From the NCBI GenBank assembly GCA_018449715.1, contig JAAVVA010000002.1, forward strand, positions 186,001 to 250,000: a stretch of 64,000 bases of DNA, in the 5' to 3' direction. The number at the start of each line of letters is the position of its first letter. Position 1 is the stretch's first letter. Below the pieces are notes generated by a model. It was given only the letters and a program-made list of their open reading frames with translations, searched no databases and was not told where the DNA came from. This stretch comes from Acidobacteriaceae bacterium dw_441 (GTDB lineage Bacteria; Acidobacteriota; Terriglobia; Terriglobales; Acidobacteriaceae). Shown here in pieces: positions 8,361-16,105 of this stretch. The position numbers and the translations under genes were made by a program.

Positions 8361-8894
8361 ATGGCAACCATGATGGCATCCGTCGAACAGCGCGAAGTTC
8401 TGCGTTGCGACCACTGCAGCCTGGTACAGTTCCGCACGGCGAACTCGCTGTGCCGCCGCTGCCACAAATCGCTCGAGGTCGAAGAGCCTGAGCCGGCACC
8501 AGCCCCGCTGTCCATCGTTCCGCAAGCCGCTGCATCCACCGATGGCCTGCAGGTCGCAAGCGCCGTGAAGGAACTTCGTCACGTTCGCAACCTGTCGCAG
8601 CGTCAGCTTGCAGCGCGCATGAACGTGCCCCGCACCTACATCTCAAAGATCGAGAACGGGAAGGCCATGCCGACCCTCTCCTCGCTCGACCGCCTGGCCA
8701 GGGCCCTGCAGGTGGATATCTCTACCCTTCTGCGCGACCCCAGCACCCGGCACCGCGACGAGGCCGCCGTCCTGATGACGGACCCCTTCCTCGCCGAGAT
8801 CGCCGCGTACACCTCGCAGCTCGACGCCCTGCAGCGTTCCATCTTCCTGAACCATGTCCGCGAGCTCGCCGCGGGCCGCCGCCGCTCGGCGTAA
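8361..8894 (+). CDS. XRE-family regulator with N-terminal zinc-ribbon-like module
   Basis: A 177-residue protein counted from the ATG at 8361. Residues about 12-32 contain CDHC and CRRC, spaced like a small zinc ribbon. A Pro/Glu-rich linker (EEPEPAPAP) follows. Residues about 65-120 form a Cro/C1-type helix-turn-helix (LRHVRNLSQRQLAARM, then RTYISKIENGKAMPTLSSL). The C-terminal helix region is uncharacterised. It stands alone between the HD gene (divergent) and uppS, about 190 bp upstream of uppS. Target genes are unknown. An in-frame ATG at 8370 is an alternative start. Confidence 0.8.
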   Translation: MATMMASVEQREVLRCDHCSLVQFRTANSLCRRCHKSLEVEEPEPAPAPLSIVPQAAASTDGLQVASAVKELRHVRNLSQRQLAARMNVPRTYISKIENGKAMPTLSSLDRLARALQVDISTLLRDPSTRHRDEAAVLMTDPFLAEIAAYTSQLDALQRSIFLNHVRELAAGRRRSA

Positions 8895-9084
8895 CAGGAA
8901 ACGCTGGAAGTTGCCAGGTAGTCTGCTGTCACCACTCCTTTGAAGTGCCGCGCTGTATCGCGAACAAAACGCGGAACGACGCGGCACCCTCCGTTTTGCT
9001 TCCCTTTCTCTGCCTCGTCTGCAAGTCGTCGCTTCGTTGCGCCACGCATCCCGGTGTGCTAGCGTCATGCTTTGAGAGGTAGTT

Positions 9085-10002
9085 TTGTCGTCTAATTTGC
9101 CCAGCCGCGTGCACGAGCTTTCCGCCGAGGAACAGAACATTTACCGGCAGCTCGATCCGTCCCGCATCCCCCAGCACATCGCCATCATTATGGATGGCAA
9201 CGGGCGCTGGGCAGGCAAGCGTGCGCTGAAGCGCTTCCTCGGCCATCAGCAGGGAGCCGAGAGCGTTCAGTACGTCGTCGAGACCGCATCGCGCATCAAT
9301 CTTCCCTGGCTGACCCTCTACGCCTTTTCGCTCGAAAACAACCTCCGCCGCCCCAAGTCCGAGGTCAGCTTCCTGATGAAGCTGCTGAAGAACTACCTGA
9401 TCGGCAACGTCAAGCGGATGAACGACAACAACGTCCGCATGGCCTACATCGGCCGCACCTACGACCTCCCGCAGGAGGTTCAGGAGACGATGCAGTGGGC
9501 GATGGAGTCCACGGCGAAGAACACCGGCACCACCCTCACCCTCGCGCTCAACTACGGAGCGCGCTCCGAGATCGTCGACGCCGTCCGCCGCATTCTGACC
9601 GACCTGACCACCGAGGCTCACAGCCGCGGCTGTTCGGTCGAAGACATCCTCGGCGCAGGCGCGCTCGATTCGCTCGACGAGTCCACGATCTCCCGCGCTC
9701 TCTACACCGCGCACATGCCCGACCCAGACCTGATCGTCCGCACCTCGGGCGAGCAGCGCATCTCCAACTTCCTGCTCTGGCAGATCGCCTACTCGGAGAT
9801 TTACATCACCGACCGGCTCTGGCCTGACTTCCGCGGCCCCCACCTGCTCGAGGCCATCGCGGACTACCAGCGCCGCGAGCGCCGTTTCGGTGGACTCTCC
9901 GACAGCTCCGACGAGAAGATCGACTCTCTCCAGCCCGTCTCCGAGCTGGAAACCGAGATCGCCTCCGAGCTGCTTCCTCCGCGCGAGCTTAGCCGGCGTT
10001 AG
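9085..10002 (+). CDS. uppS: Isoprenyl (undecaprenyl) diphosphate synthase
   Basis: A cis-prenyltransferase of 305 residues that makes the C55 lipid carrier for peptidoglycan and O-antigen synthesis. Catalytic Asp37 is in IIMDGNGRW, followed by the FPP-binding GHQQGAE, the YAFSLENNLRRP segment and the C-terminal RTSGEQRISNFLLWQ/YSE signature. The start is TTG at 9085, with GAGAGGT a few bases upstream. About 35 extra C-terminal residues after the RRERRFGG signature exceed the usual length. The stop overlaps the convergent DUF3861 gene by 14 bp. uppS, cdsA, dxr and rseP form a conserved order in many bacteria, here interrupted by two minus-strand genes. Confidence 0.95.
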   Translation: MSSNLPSRVHELSAEEQNIYRQLDPSRIPQHIAIIMDGNGRWAGKRALKRFLGHQQGAESVQYVVETASRINLPWLTLYAFSLENNLRRPKSEVSFLMKLLKNYLIGNVKRMNDNNVRMAYIGRTYDLPQEVQETMQWAMESTAKNTGTTLTLALNYGARSEIVDAVRRILTDLTTEAHSRGCSVEDILGAGALDSLDESTISRALYTAHMPDPDLIVRTSGEQRISNFLLWQIAYSEIYITDRLWPDFRGPHLLEAIADYQRRERRFGGLSDSSDEKIDSLQPVSELETEIASELLPPRELSRR

Positions 10003-10282
10003 CCGGAAGCTGCTTCAGCTGCTGGATAAAGGCCGCCAGCGCCGGGCGAATCTCCGCGAAGAGCGGATCGTTGCGATGCATCAGCGCAACCTCTCCAAAG
10101 AGCTTCAACCCCACTCCGAGCGAAGCGACCGTTCCGGCTGCCATCGGCAGCTTCTCTTCAAGCCGGTTCACGATGGCGAGAATGTCGTCGTGATTGGAGG
10201 CATAGAAGCTGAGGCTCTGCCCATCGGCCGCCTCGCCCTTTGCATCGGTCAGTTTTTCGACTGTAATCCGGTACCGGTACAT
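9989..10282 (-). CDS. DUF3861-like small protein
   Basis: A 97-residue protein starting at ATG 10282 (MYRYRITVEKL). The pattern of an N-terminal YRYRITVE strand, a central NHDDILAIV helix and a late GLKLFGEV plus FIQQLK helix matches my recollection of the DUF3861 family, which has no known function. The start follows the padR stop by one base (TGA-T-ATG), so it is almost certainly co-translated with that regulator and controlled by the same operator. Its C-terminus overlaps uppS on the other strand by 14 bp. Confidence 0.65.
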   Translation of the reverse strand: MYRYRITVEKLTDAKGEAADGQSLSFYASNHDDILAIVNRLEEKLPMAAGTVASLGVGLKLFGEVALMHRNDPLFAEIRPALAAFIQQLKQLPANAG

Positions 10283-10283
10283 A

Positions 10284-10886
10284 TCAGATCCTCTCAATCT
10301 GCTTGGCGGCGTTGTCGATAATGTCGGTCACGGCGTGAATCTGCTCCGTCGTCAACGACCCCATCTTCATGCGCAGCGCCATGCGAAGGTTCTCGATCGC
10401 CCGCTCGATCTGCTGCGGACGCTGGCTCGCAAACTCGGCACGTCGGCTGTCCATCATGGCGAAGATCGCGTCCACCGTGGCCTTGTTCTCGGCCAGGGCC
10501 TTCGCGCCCTCCGGGGTGATGGTGTAGAGCTTCCGCGTGCCTTCGGTAACGACGCTCGCGTAGCCCATCTCCTCCAGCATGGTCAGCATGGGATAGACCA
10601 CGCCGGGGCTAGGGGCATAGTTTCCGCCCAGCCGCTCCTGGATCGACTTGATGATCTCGTAGCCGTAGCTCGGTTTCTCCGAGATAAGCTGCAGGATCAC
10701 GTATCGCAGATCGCCGGAGGCGAACATGCGGCCATCGCCGCGCCAGCGTCCTCGGAAACCGCCGTGGCGTCCTTGGCCGAAGCCTCCGAAGTTGCCGCCG
10801 AACCTTTCGTGGCGCTGGTGACGATCATGATGTCCTCCGCGAATATCGTCCCGTCCGCGAAAGCCTTTGAAATTTTCATAAAACAT
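10284..10886 (-). CDS. PadR-family regulator with His/Gly-rich N-terminus (YqjI-like)
   Basis: A 200-residue protein. Residues about 10-52 are rich in Gly, Arg and His (GGHHDRHQRHERFGG). Residues 55-130 form a PadR winged helix (ASGDLRYVILQLISEK, YGYEIIKSIQE, NYAPSPGVVYPMLTML), followed by a helical dimerisation tail. This layout resembles E. coli YqjI, a PadR protein whose His-rich N-terminus binds metal. Here the stretch has five or six His among many Gly/Arg, so metal sensing is possible but unproven. AGGAGGT lies before the ATG. A perfect 24-bp palindrome sits in the promoter, implying autoregulation together with the downstream DUF3861 gene. Confidence 0.85.
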   Translation of the reverse strand: MFYENFKGFRGRDDIRGGHHDRHQRHERFGGNFGGFGQGRHGGFRGRWRGDGRMFASGDLRYVILQLISEKPSYGYEIIKSIQERLGGNYAPSPGVVYPMLTMLEEMGYASVVTEGTRKLYTITPEGAKALAENKATVDAIFAMMDSRRAEFASQRPQQIERAIENLRMALRMKMGSLTTEQIHAVTDIIDNAAKQIERI

Positions 10887-10912
10887 AAGAACTACCTCCT
10901 GATGCTACAAAC

Positions 10913-10936
10913 CATATCAAGATATATCTTGATATG
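10913..10936. promoter_or_regulatory. Perfect 24-bp palindrome, likely PadR operator
   Basis: The half-site CATATCAAGATA is followed immediately by its exact reverse complement. The palindrome lies 27 bp upstream of the padR start. On the minus strand it fills the spacer of a weak TTTACA-N18-TATGGT promoter, so a bound regulator would block RNA polymerase. PadR proteins bind inverted repeats of this AT-rich kind. Confidence 0.8.
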
Positions 10937-11000
10937 TAAAGATAATTATTTTCCTCTTCCATTTTCAGCCAGATAGCTGGAGATATACTGAGTTGGCCCA

Positions 11001-11864
11001 ATGAAGCGAATCCTTACCGCAATCGTCCTCATCCTCGTCGTCTTTGCCCTGTTCTTCTACGGTCAGCTCTGGATGATCACGCTTGCCTCCGCGCTCGTCG
11101 CCGAGCTGGCGGCCTACGAGTACCTCAAGCTCGCCGCCGTCGGAGCCGAGGCTCATGGAGCGCACCTCCGCATTCCCTTCTGGTGGATGGCCCTCGGCAC
11201 AGCCCTGGCGTTCGTCGTCACGCTGCCCAACTTCCCGGTCGAGGCTCAGCTCCCGGTCCTCAGCGCGATCACCCTTATCCTCTTTGCCTGGAATGGCTTC
11301 CGCGCTCCGCTGGCGCAGGTTCTGCCGGACACGGCGCAGGGGCTCTTCGGCCTGTTCTGGATCGCCTACCCGCTCACCCTCGTCCCCATGCTCTGGAAGC
11401 AGGAGGACGGCACGGCCCTCATCGTCTTCCTGATGGTCTGCGTCTGGTCCGGCGACATCGCCGCACTGTACGTCGGCAAAGCCATTGGTCGCCACAAGAT
11501 GGCCCCGCGCCTCAGCCCCGGTAAGACCTGGGAGGGAGCCGTCGCCTCGATCTTCGGCAGTATCGCCGCCGCAGGTCTGGTCCTCTGGGCCAGCGATTCG
11601 CTCGCCGCCCGCGGCAACCTGACCATGCACATCGCCGAGCCCATCTGGCAGACCCTTGTGCTCGCAGCCATCGTGAACATCGCGGCGCAACTGGGCGACC
11701 TGCTCGAATCGGCGATCAAGCGTGGCGCAGGAGTGAAGGACTCCGGCAATATGCTCCCCGGACACGGCGGCATCCTCGACCGCATCGACGCCCTGCTGGT
11801 GGCCGCGCCGGTGCTATGGTTCTTCCTTCTGCTGAAGGATTACCTCGGCTTCGGACGCTTCTAG
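11001..11864 (+). CDS. cdsA: Phosphatidate cytidylyltransferase
   Basis: An integral membrane enzyme of 287 residues that makes CDP-diacylglycerol from phosphatidate and CTP. The first 170 residues are a run of hydrophobic helices (VLILVVFALFFY, AFVVTLPNF, AITLILFAW). The C-terminal signature is complete: IKRGAGVKDSGNMLPGHGGILDRID, given here by its key residues K-R, K-D and H-G-G-x-x-D-R near residues 235-260. LSPGKTWEGAV precedes it. Start is ATG about 65 bp after the palindromic operator region. With pgpA, plsY and gpsA in this window it covers the phosphatidylglycerol branch. Confidence 0.94.
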   Translation: MKRILTAIVLILVVFALFFYGQLWMITLASALVAELAAYEYLKLAAVGAEAHGAHLRIPFWWMALGTALAFVVTLPNFPVEAQLPVLSAITLILFAWNGFRAPLAQVLPDTAQGLFGLFWIAYPLTLVPMLWKQEDGTALIVFLMVCVWSGDIAALYVGKAIGRHKMAPRLSPGKTWEGAVASIFGSIAAAGLVLWASDSLAARGNLTMHIAEPIWQTLVLAAIVNIAAQLGDLLESAIKRGAGVKDSGNMLPGHGGILDRIDALLVAAPVLWFFLLLKDYLGFGRF

Positions 11865-11890
11865 TCACAGCCCCACCACTACTTTTTAAC

Positions 11891-12090
11891 TTGTCATTCC
11901 GTAGCGAAGCGAAGGAATCTGCTTCTCCGCTTTTCGCATCCCGGCACAGCAGCTCGAGTGCCCCATTCTTCGGTGCAGCTTTTCCGCGACAAAGGGTGGG
12001 ATGAATCCCGTTCACACCTGCGCGTTTTTCTTTCCGGTACGAACATCCCGCATCCCACCCTTTGCGATAAAACTGCAAAGGATGGGGCAC
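11891..12090. repeat. Intergenic inverted repeat element (REP/BIME-like)
   Basis: Between cdsA and dxr lie two related sequences in opposite orientation: 11958-12004 on the plus strand and 12051-12090 on the minus strand. They share GTGCCCCAT, TGCAG, a T-run and CAAAGGGTGGGATG with small indels. About 46 bp of unrelated sequence separates them. Just upstream, 11895-11917 holds a short dyad (ATTCC..GGAAT around GTAGCGAAGCGA). I read no protein here. This looks like a dispersed intergenic palindromic element; the same ATTGAAGGAATCCGCTTCTC-like piece recurs near 56334. Confidence 0.65.
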
Positions 12091-12131
12091 CCGATCCTCC
12101 TCCCCTCGCTCAATCTGAGAAAATAGAAGTC

Positions 12132-13322
12132 GTGAAAAAGCTCGCCATACTCGGCTCGACCGGCTCTATCGGCACCTCGACCCTCTCCATCTGCGAATCC
12201 TTCCCCGACCGTTACCTCCCTATCGCGCTGGCCGCTGGCCGCAACGTTGACGTTGCCTTTGCCCAGTGCGTCCGCTGGCGCCCACAGGTCATCTCCATCG
12301 CGACCGAGGAGCTTGCCGCCGACCTTCAGCAGCGCCTCGCCGCCGCAGGTGTCACCGGCATCGAGATCGTCTATGGAACCGAAGGAACCGTTCAGGTGGC
12401 CACGCTCCCCGAGGTCGATTTCGTCGTCTCGGCCATCGTCGGGGTTGCCGGAATGGACGCTACCTACGCGGCCATCAAGGCGGGCAAGACCATCGGCCTC
12501 GCCAACAAGGAGTGCCTCGTCGCCGCCGGTGAGCTGATTATCGCCGCAGCGAAGGAGCACAACGTCGCCCTCCTCCCCATCGACTCCGAGCACAACGCCG
12601 TCCACCAGTGCATGAGGGGTGGCGAGGCCCGCGAGGTCCGCCAGATCTGGCTCACGGCCTCCGGAGGCCCCTTCCGCAACACCCCGCTGGCCGACTTCGA
12701 GCACATCACCCCCGCGCAGGCCCTCAAGCACCCTACCTGGGTCATGGGTCAGCGCATCACCATCGACTCCGCCACGATGATGAATAAGGGCTTCGAGGTC
12801 ATCGAGGCCTGCCGCCTCTTCTCGCTGCCTCCAGCACAGGTCCGCACCACGATCCACCCGCAGTCGACCGTTCACTCGATGGTGGAGTTCATCGACGGCA
12901 GCATCCTCGCGCAGATCTCCGTGACCGACATGCGGCTGCCCATCCTCTACGCCCTCGCCTACCCCGAGCGCGTGGACTCCGTCGCGGCCCCGGAGCTCCA
13001 GTTCGACCTTACCTCGTTGAGCCATCTGGACTTCTCCGTTCCCAACCTTGACCGCTTCCCCTGCCTCCGCCTGGCCTACGAGGCCGCCGAAACCGGCGGC
13101 GAGGCCTGCATCGCCCTCAACGCAGCCGACGAGATCGCCGTCGCGGCATTCCTCGAAGGTCACATTCCCTTCCTGGGCATCCCGCGTACAATAGAGAAGG
13201 TGCTGCAACAAACCTCAGGCCGTCGTCCTTCGTCTATCAAAGAAGTGCTCGAAGCCGATCTTGCGGCGCGAGCGTGTGCCCGTGATGTAATCGCCACCCA
13301 CTACTCAGGCGTTCTCCGCTAG
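12132..13322 (+). CDS. dxr: 1-deoxy-D-xylulose 5-phosphate reductoisomerase
   Basis: The committed step of the MEP isoprenoid pathway, 396 residues from the GTG at 12132. This start places the NADPH loop ILGSTGSIGTSTL at the N-terminus as in all homologues; the open frame back to 11958 only translates the intergenic repeat. The catalytic metal region is PIDSEHNAVHQCM, with KHPTWVMGQRITIDSATMMNKGFEVIEA and the flexible-loop and C-terminal domain segments in order. It is followed 36 bp later by rseP. Isoprenoids from this pathway feed UppS upstream. Confidence 0.95.
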   Translation: MKKLAILGSTGSIGTSTLSICESFPDRYLPIALAAGRNVDVAFAQCVRWRPQVISIATEELAADLQQRLAAAGVTGIEIVYGTEGTVQVATLPEVDFVVSAIVGVAGMDATYAAIKAGKTIGLANKECLVAAGELIIAAAKEHNVALLPIDSEHNAVHQCMRGGEAREVRQIWLTASGGPFRNTPLADFEHITPAQALKHPTWVMGQRITIDSATMMNKGFEVIEACRLFSLPPAQVRTTIHPQSTVHSMVEFIDGSILAQISVTDMRLPILYALAYPERVDSVAAPELQFDLTSLSHLDFSVPNLDRFPCLRLAYEAAETGGEACIALNAADEIAVAAFLEGHIPFLGIPRTIEKVLQQTSGRRPSSIKEVLEADLAARACARDVIATHYSGVLR

Positions 13323-13358
13323 CCGCACCGATTTTCCGAGCGAGGTTTTCACTCTCCC

Positions 13359-14705
13359 ATGTCCACCATCATTCAATTAGGTATCGTGCTCGGCATCATG
13401 GTCCTCGTGCACGAGTTCGGCCACTTCGCCGTCGCCAAGCTCTGCGGCATCCGCGTCGAGACCTTCTCCATCGGCTTCGGCAAGCGCCTCTTCGGCTTCC
13501 GCAAGGGCGACACCGACTACCGCGTCTCGATCCTGCCCCTTGGCGGCTACGTCAAGATGTCCGGCGACAACCCCGGCGAGGCCCCCAACGACCCCGGCGA
13601 CTTCAACGCGCATCCCCGCTGGCAGCGCATCCTCGTCGCCCTGGCCGGACCGTTCGCTAACTTCATCCTCGCCATCGGTCTGATGACCGGCGTTTCGATG
13701 CTGCACAACGAGGTGCAGGAGTACATCTCCAGCCCCGCCTGGACCGACTACATCCCGGCCAGCACGGCGGCCGCGCGCACCGGCATCCACTCCGGCGACC
13801 TCATCGTTCACTACGACACCGTCGAGAACCCCACCTGGGACCAGGTCGCTATCCGCTCGCTGCTCAACATCAACCAGACCGTGTCCTTCTCCTTCGTCCA
13901 CGACGGTCAGCGCACCGACACGAAGCTCTTCGTCGAGGCCAAGGAAGGCCCCGACAGCTTCTCGCTCGATCGCCTCGGACTGATCCCGAAGATGCAGAAC
14001 GTCCCCGTGCAGGTCGATGCGCTTGAGCCGAACATGCCCGCCCAGCGCGCCGGACTTCAACCGGGCGACCAGATTGCCACCATCGACGGATTGCAGCTTC
14101 ACTCCGTCCCGGCGCTGCTCTCGTACCTTCAGGATCAGGCTGGCAAACCCGCTGCCCTCACGGTTCTTCGCAAGGGCCAGAGCCTTCCCATCCAGATCAC
14201 CCCTGAGCTGGCCGAGGTCGGCGACGGAACCAAGGACTATCGCCTTGGTTTCCACCCTGTCCAGCCCCCGGTCAAGATCGAGCGTCTTCCCTTCAGCAAG
14301 GCCGTCGTCGCCTCGTGGGAGTACAACAAGAAGGGTTCGCTGCTGATCGTCGAAGTCCTCAAGCGGATGTTCACCCGCCAGGTTTCGGTGCGGTCGCTCT
14401 CCGGCCCCATCGGCATCGGCCAGCAGATTCACCAGGCCGCTTCAATGCCCGGCTGGATGCCCCTGATCGGCCTGATGGCGTACATCTCGCTGAACCTGGG
14501 CATCTTCAACCTGCTGCCCATCCCGATCCTCGACGGCGGAATGATCGTCTTCCTGCTGGTCGAATCCGTCCTGCGCCGCGACCTCAACCAGCAGCTCAAG
14601 GAGCGCGTCTACCAGGTCGCCTTCGTGTGCATCCTGGTCTTTGCCGCGATGGTCATCTTCAACGACATCAGCAAGCTCGACCTGTTTACCAAGGTCAAGC
14701 CCTAA
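13359..14705 (+). CDS. rseP: Site-2 zinc metalloprotease RseP
   Basis: An intramembrane protease of 448 residues that cleaves anti-sigma factors and remnant signal peptides. HEFGH (His18, Glu19, His22) lies in the first membrane helix. A central region with one clear PDZ domain (MPAQRAGLQPGDQIATIDG) and a probable degenerate PDZ before it (ARTGIHSGDLIVHYD) separates the halves. The third zinc ligand is in LLPIPILDGGMIVF near residue 400. A last membrane helix ends the protein. Its position after uppS-cdsA-dxr is the widely conserved envelope-stress gene order. A hairpin terminator follows. Confidence 0.94.
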   Translation: MSTIIQLGIVLGIMVLVHEFGHFAVAKLCGIRVETFSIGFGKRLFGFRKGDTDYRVSILPLGGYVKMSGDNPGEAPNDPGDFNAHPRWQRILVALAGPFANFILAIGLMTGVSMLHNEVQEYISSPAWTDYIPASTAAARTGIHSGDLIVHYDTVENPTWDQVAIRSLLNINQTVSFSFVHDGQRTDTKLFVEAKEGPDSFSLDRLGLIPKMQNVPVQVDALEPNMPAQRAGLQPGDQIATIDGLQLHSVPALLSYLQDQAGKPAALTVLRKGQSLPIQITPELAEVGDGTKDYRLGFHPVQPPVKIERLPFSKAVVASWEYNKKGSLLIVEVLKRMFTRQVSVRSLSGPIGIGQQIHQAASMPGWMPLIGLMAYISLNLGIFNLLPIPILDGGMIVFLLVESVLRRDLNQQLKERVYQVAFVCILVFAAMVIFNDISKLDLFTKVKP

Positions 14706-14726
14706 CGCACATTCCTATCCTGTACG

Positions 14727-14764
14727 AAGGCGGCAGGCTCTCAGCCCGCCGCCTTTCGCTTTTA
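14727..14764 (+). terminator. Hairpin terminator after rseP
   Basis: AAGGCGGC (14727-14734) pairs with GCCGCCTT (14748-14755), with a 13-nt loop. TCGCTTTT follows. Confidence 0.7.
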
Positions 14765-14789
14765 AGAACACTCTCACTCGACGAAGAGG

Positions 14790-14939
14790 CTAATCATCCT
14801 CGCCGCTCACGCGCCCCCGGCTTCCGGGTAGATTGGGAGCTGGCTGCTCCGAGCGACCCCATCTCGTCTTGCTCATCGTGATGAGCGAAATAAGGATCAG
14901 CAGAACTACGACGACACCACCCCACAGGACAGGATTCAT
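14790..14939 (-). CDS. Putative 49-residue single-pass membrane protein
   Basis: A short open frame with ATG at 14939 preceded by AGGAGG at 6-nt spacing. Residues 4-22 form one strongly hydrophobic helix (VLWGGVVVVLLILISLI). A basic, polar tail follows (MSKTRWGRSEQPAPN) and the C-terminus is acidic (GEDD). The strong ribosome site plus a textbook membrane helix argue that it is real. No homologue can be named. It lies convergent to the rseP terminator and divergent from the PEP-CTERM gene, with the DnaA-box-like pair upstream of both. Confidence 0.5.
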   Translation of the reverse strand: MNPVLWGGVVVVLLILISLITMSKTRWGRSEQPAPNLPGSRGRVSGEDD

Positions 14940-15012
14940 CGCGCTCCTCCTATTCGTTCTGAGGTCCTGCGCACTCTTTAAGGTTGCCCCTCCCTGTTAT
15001 CTCTCCCGGGTT

Positions 15013-15041
15013 TTATCCACAGGGCCGCAAAGTTATGCACA
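15013..15041 (+). promoter_or_regulatory. Pair of consensus DnaA-box-like sites
   Basis: TTATCCACA (15013-15021) and TTATGCACA (15033-15041) both match the E. coli consensus TTATNCACA. They have the same orientation, exactly 20 bp apart, and both are followed by GGG. They lie in a 490-bp gene-poor stretch (14706-15199) upstream of the PEP-CTERM gene. The rest of that stretch holds only the small membrane-protein frame and a terminator. Confidence 0.5.
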
Positions 15042-15199
15042 GGGAGAGACATCCTTCCAGAAACCCTCATTGCAATCAGGACACTTATCCCTTGCGCTCA
15101 TGGGCGCGTCAAGTGCATCTCTCTCGATCCAAACAAGGGCCGCGCACCAATCAGGGCCACGCATTGCTGTCATGTCACATATTTCGAGAGGAACGACCT

Positions 15200-15991
15200 A
15201 TGAAATCCCCATTCGGCTATCTCTGCCTCGCCGCTCTTCTAAGCATTGGCGCGGGTCAACTTCATGCAGCTCCGATTCCCGCAGGCTGGACCTGCGTTGG
15301 TACCTGCGGCACTCTTGGCGCCGATGGCGTAGTTTCGCTGTCGCCCCTCGGCAATCCCTACCAATACGTCACCACCGCGGGCGGCCCCACGGGTGCTGGC
15401 GCCCTTCCCTCGGGCCCGCTGGGCAGTGAAACCAACGGTTCCACACTTTCCACCAGCATCTTTACCGCCACCGCCGGAACCGAGCTGAACTTCTACTTCA
15501 ACTACGTCACCTCCGACGGAGCCGGTTATGCCGACTACGCGTGGGCCGCTCTCTTCGACTCCTCCAACAACCCCGTCTCCCTGCTCTTCACCGCACGCAC
15601 CCTGCCCAGCGGAACCATCGTTCCCGGCAACGGGATGCCTGATCCCAACGCGACCCTGGCCCCTGCCTCCGTTCCCATCATCGGAGGAGGCCCCGTCTGG
15701 TCGCCTCTAGGGAGCGATTCCGGTCGATGCTATGACGCGGGCTGCGGATATACCGGCTGGATCAACTCCAACTACATCATCCCCGACGCAGGGGATTATT
15801 ACCTGAAGGTGGGAGTCGTCAACTGGATCGATCAACTCTACGCCTCCGGCCTCGCCCTCGACGGCGTGACCGTGGACGGAGTGCCGATCAACCCGACCTC
15901 ACCCGTTCCCGAGCCTTCGACCTTCCTGCTGCTCGGCTCCGGCATGGCCGGCGCTGTCAGCATGATGCGGCGCAGGATCTTCAACCGCTAA
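15200..15991 (+). CDS. PEP-CTERM sorting-signal exported protein
   Basis: A 263-residue protein from the ATG at 15200, preceded by GAGAGGAACG. It has an N-terminal signal peptide (YLCLAALLSIGAGQLHA) and a C-terminal sorting signal: VPEPSTFLLLGSGMAG, hydrophobic helix, then MRRRIF. PEP-CTERM proteins are processed by an exosortase and typically become exopolysaccharide- or surface-associated. The body is Gly/Thr/Ser/Pro-rich with four Cys near the middle and N-terminus (CVGTC, CYDAGC) and a beta-rich FYFNYVTSDGAGYADYAWA segment. No exosortase gene is in the window. Ligand or role unknown. Confidence 0.88.
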   Translation: MKSPFGYLCLAALLSIGAGQLHAAPIPAGWTCVGTCGTLGADGVVSLSPLGNPYQYVTTAGGPTGAGALPSGPLGSETNGSTLSTSIFTATAGTELNFYFNYVTSDGAGYADYAWAALFDSSNNPVSLLFTARTLPSGTIVPGNGMPDPNATLAPASVPIIGGGPVWSPLGSDSGRCYDAGCGYTGWINSNYIIPDAGDYYLKVGVVNWIDQLYASGLALDGVTVDGVPINPTSPVPEPSTFLLLGSGMAGAVSMMRRRIFNR

Positions 15992-16105
15992 TCTGCGCAG
16001 CCCCTCGCAGGGAGAGGACAACCAGCCTCTCCCGCGAGTTCTGCTGGCTGTCTCAAGCGCATCGTCGAGCGCGCTCTCTCCGGCAGATTTACAATCGATC
16101 CTGTC

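Noticed and set aside
15013..15041. oriC
   Set aside because: Only two boxes, no AT-rich unwinding stretch and no dnaA, dnaN or gidA nearby. Kept only as a DnaA-site candidate.
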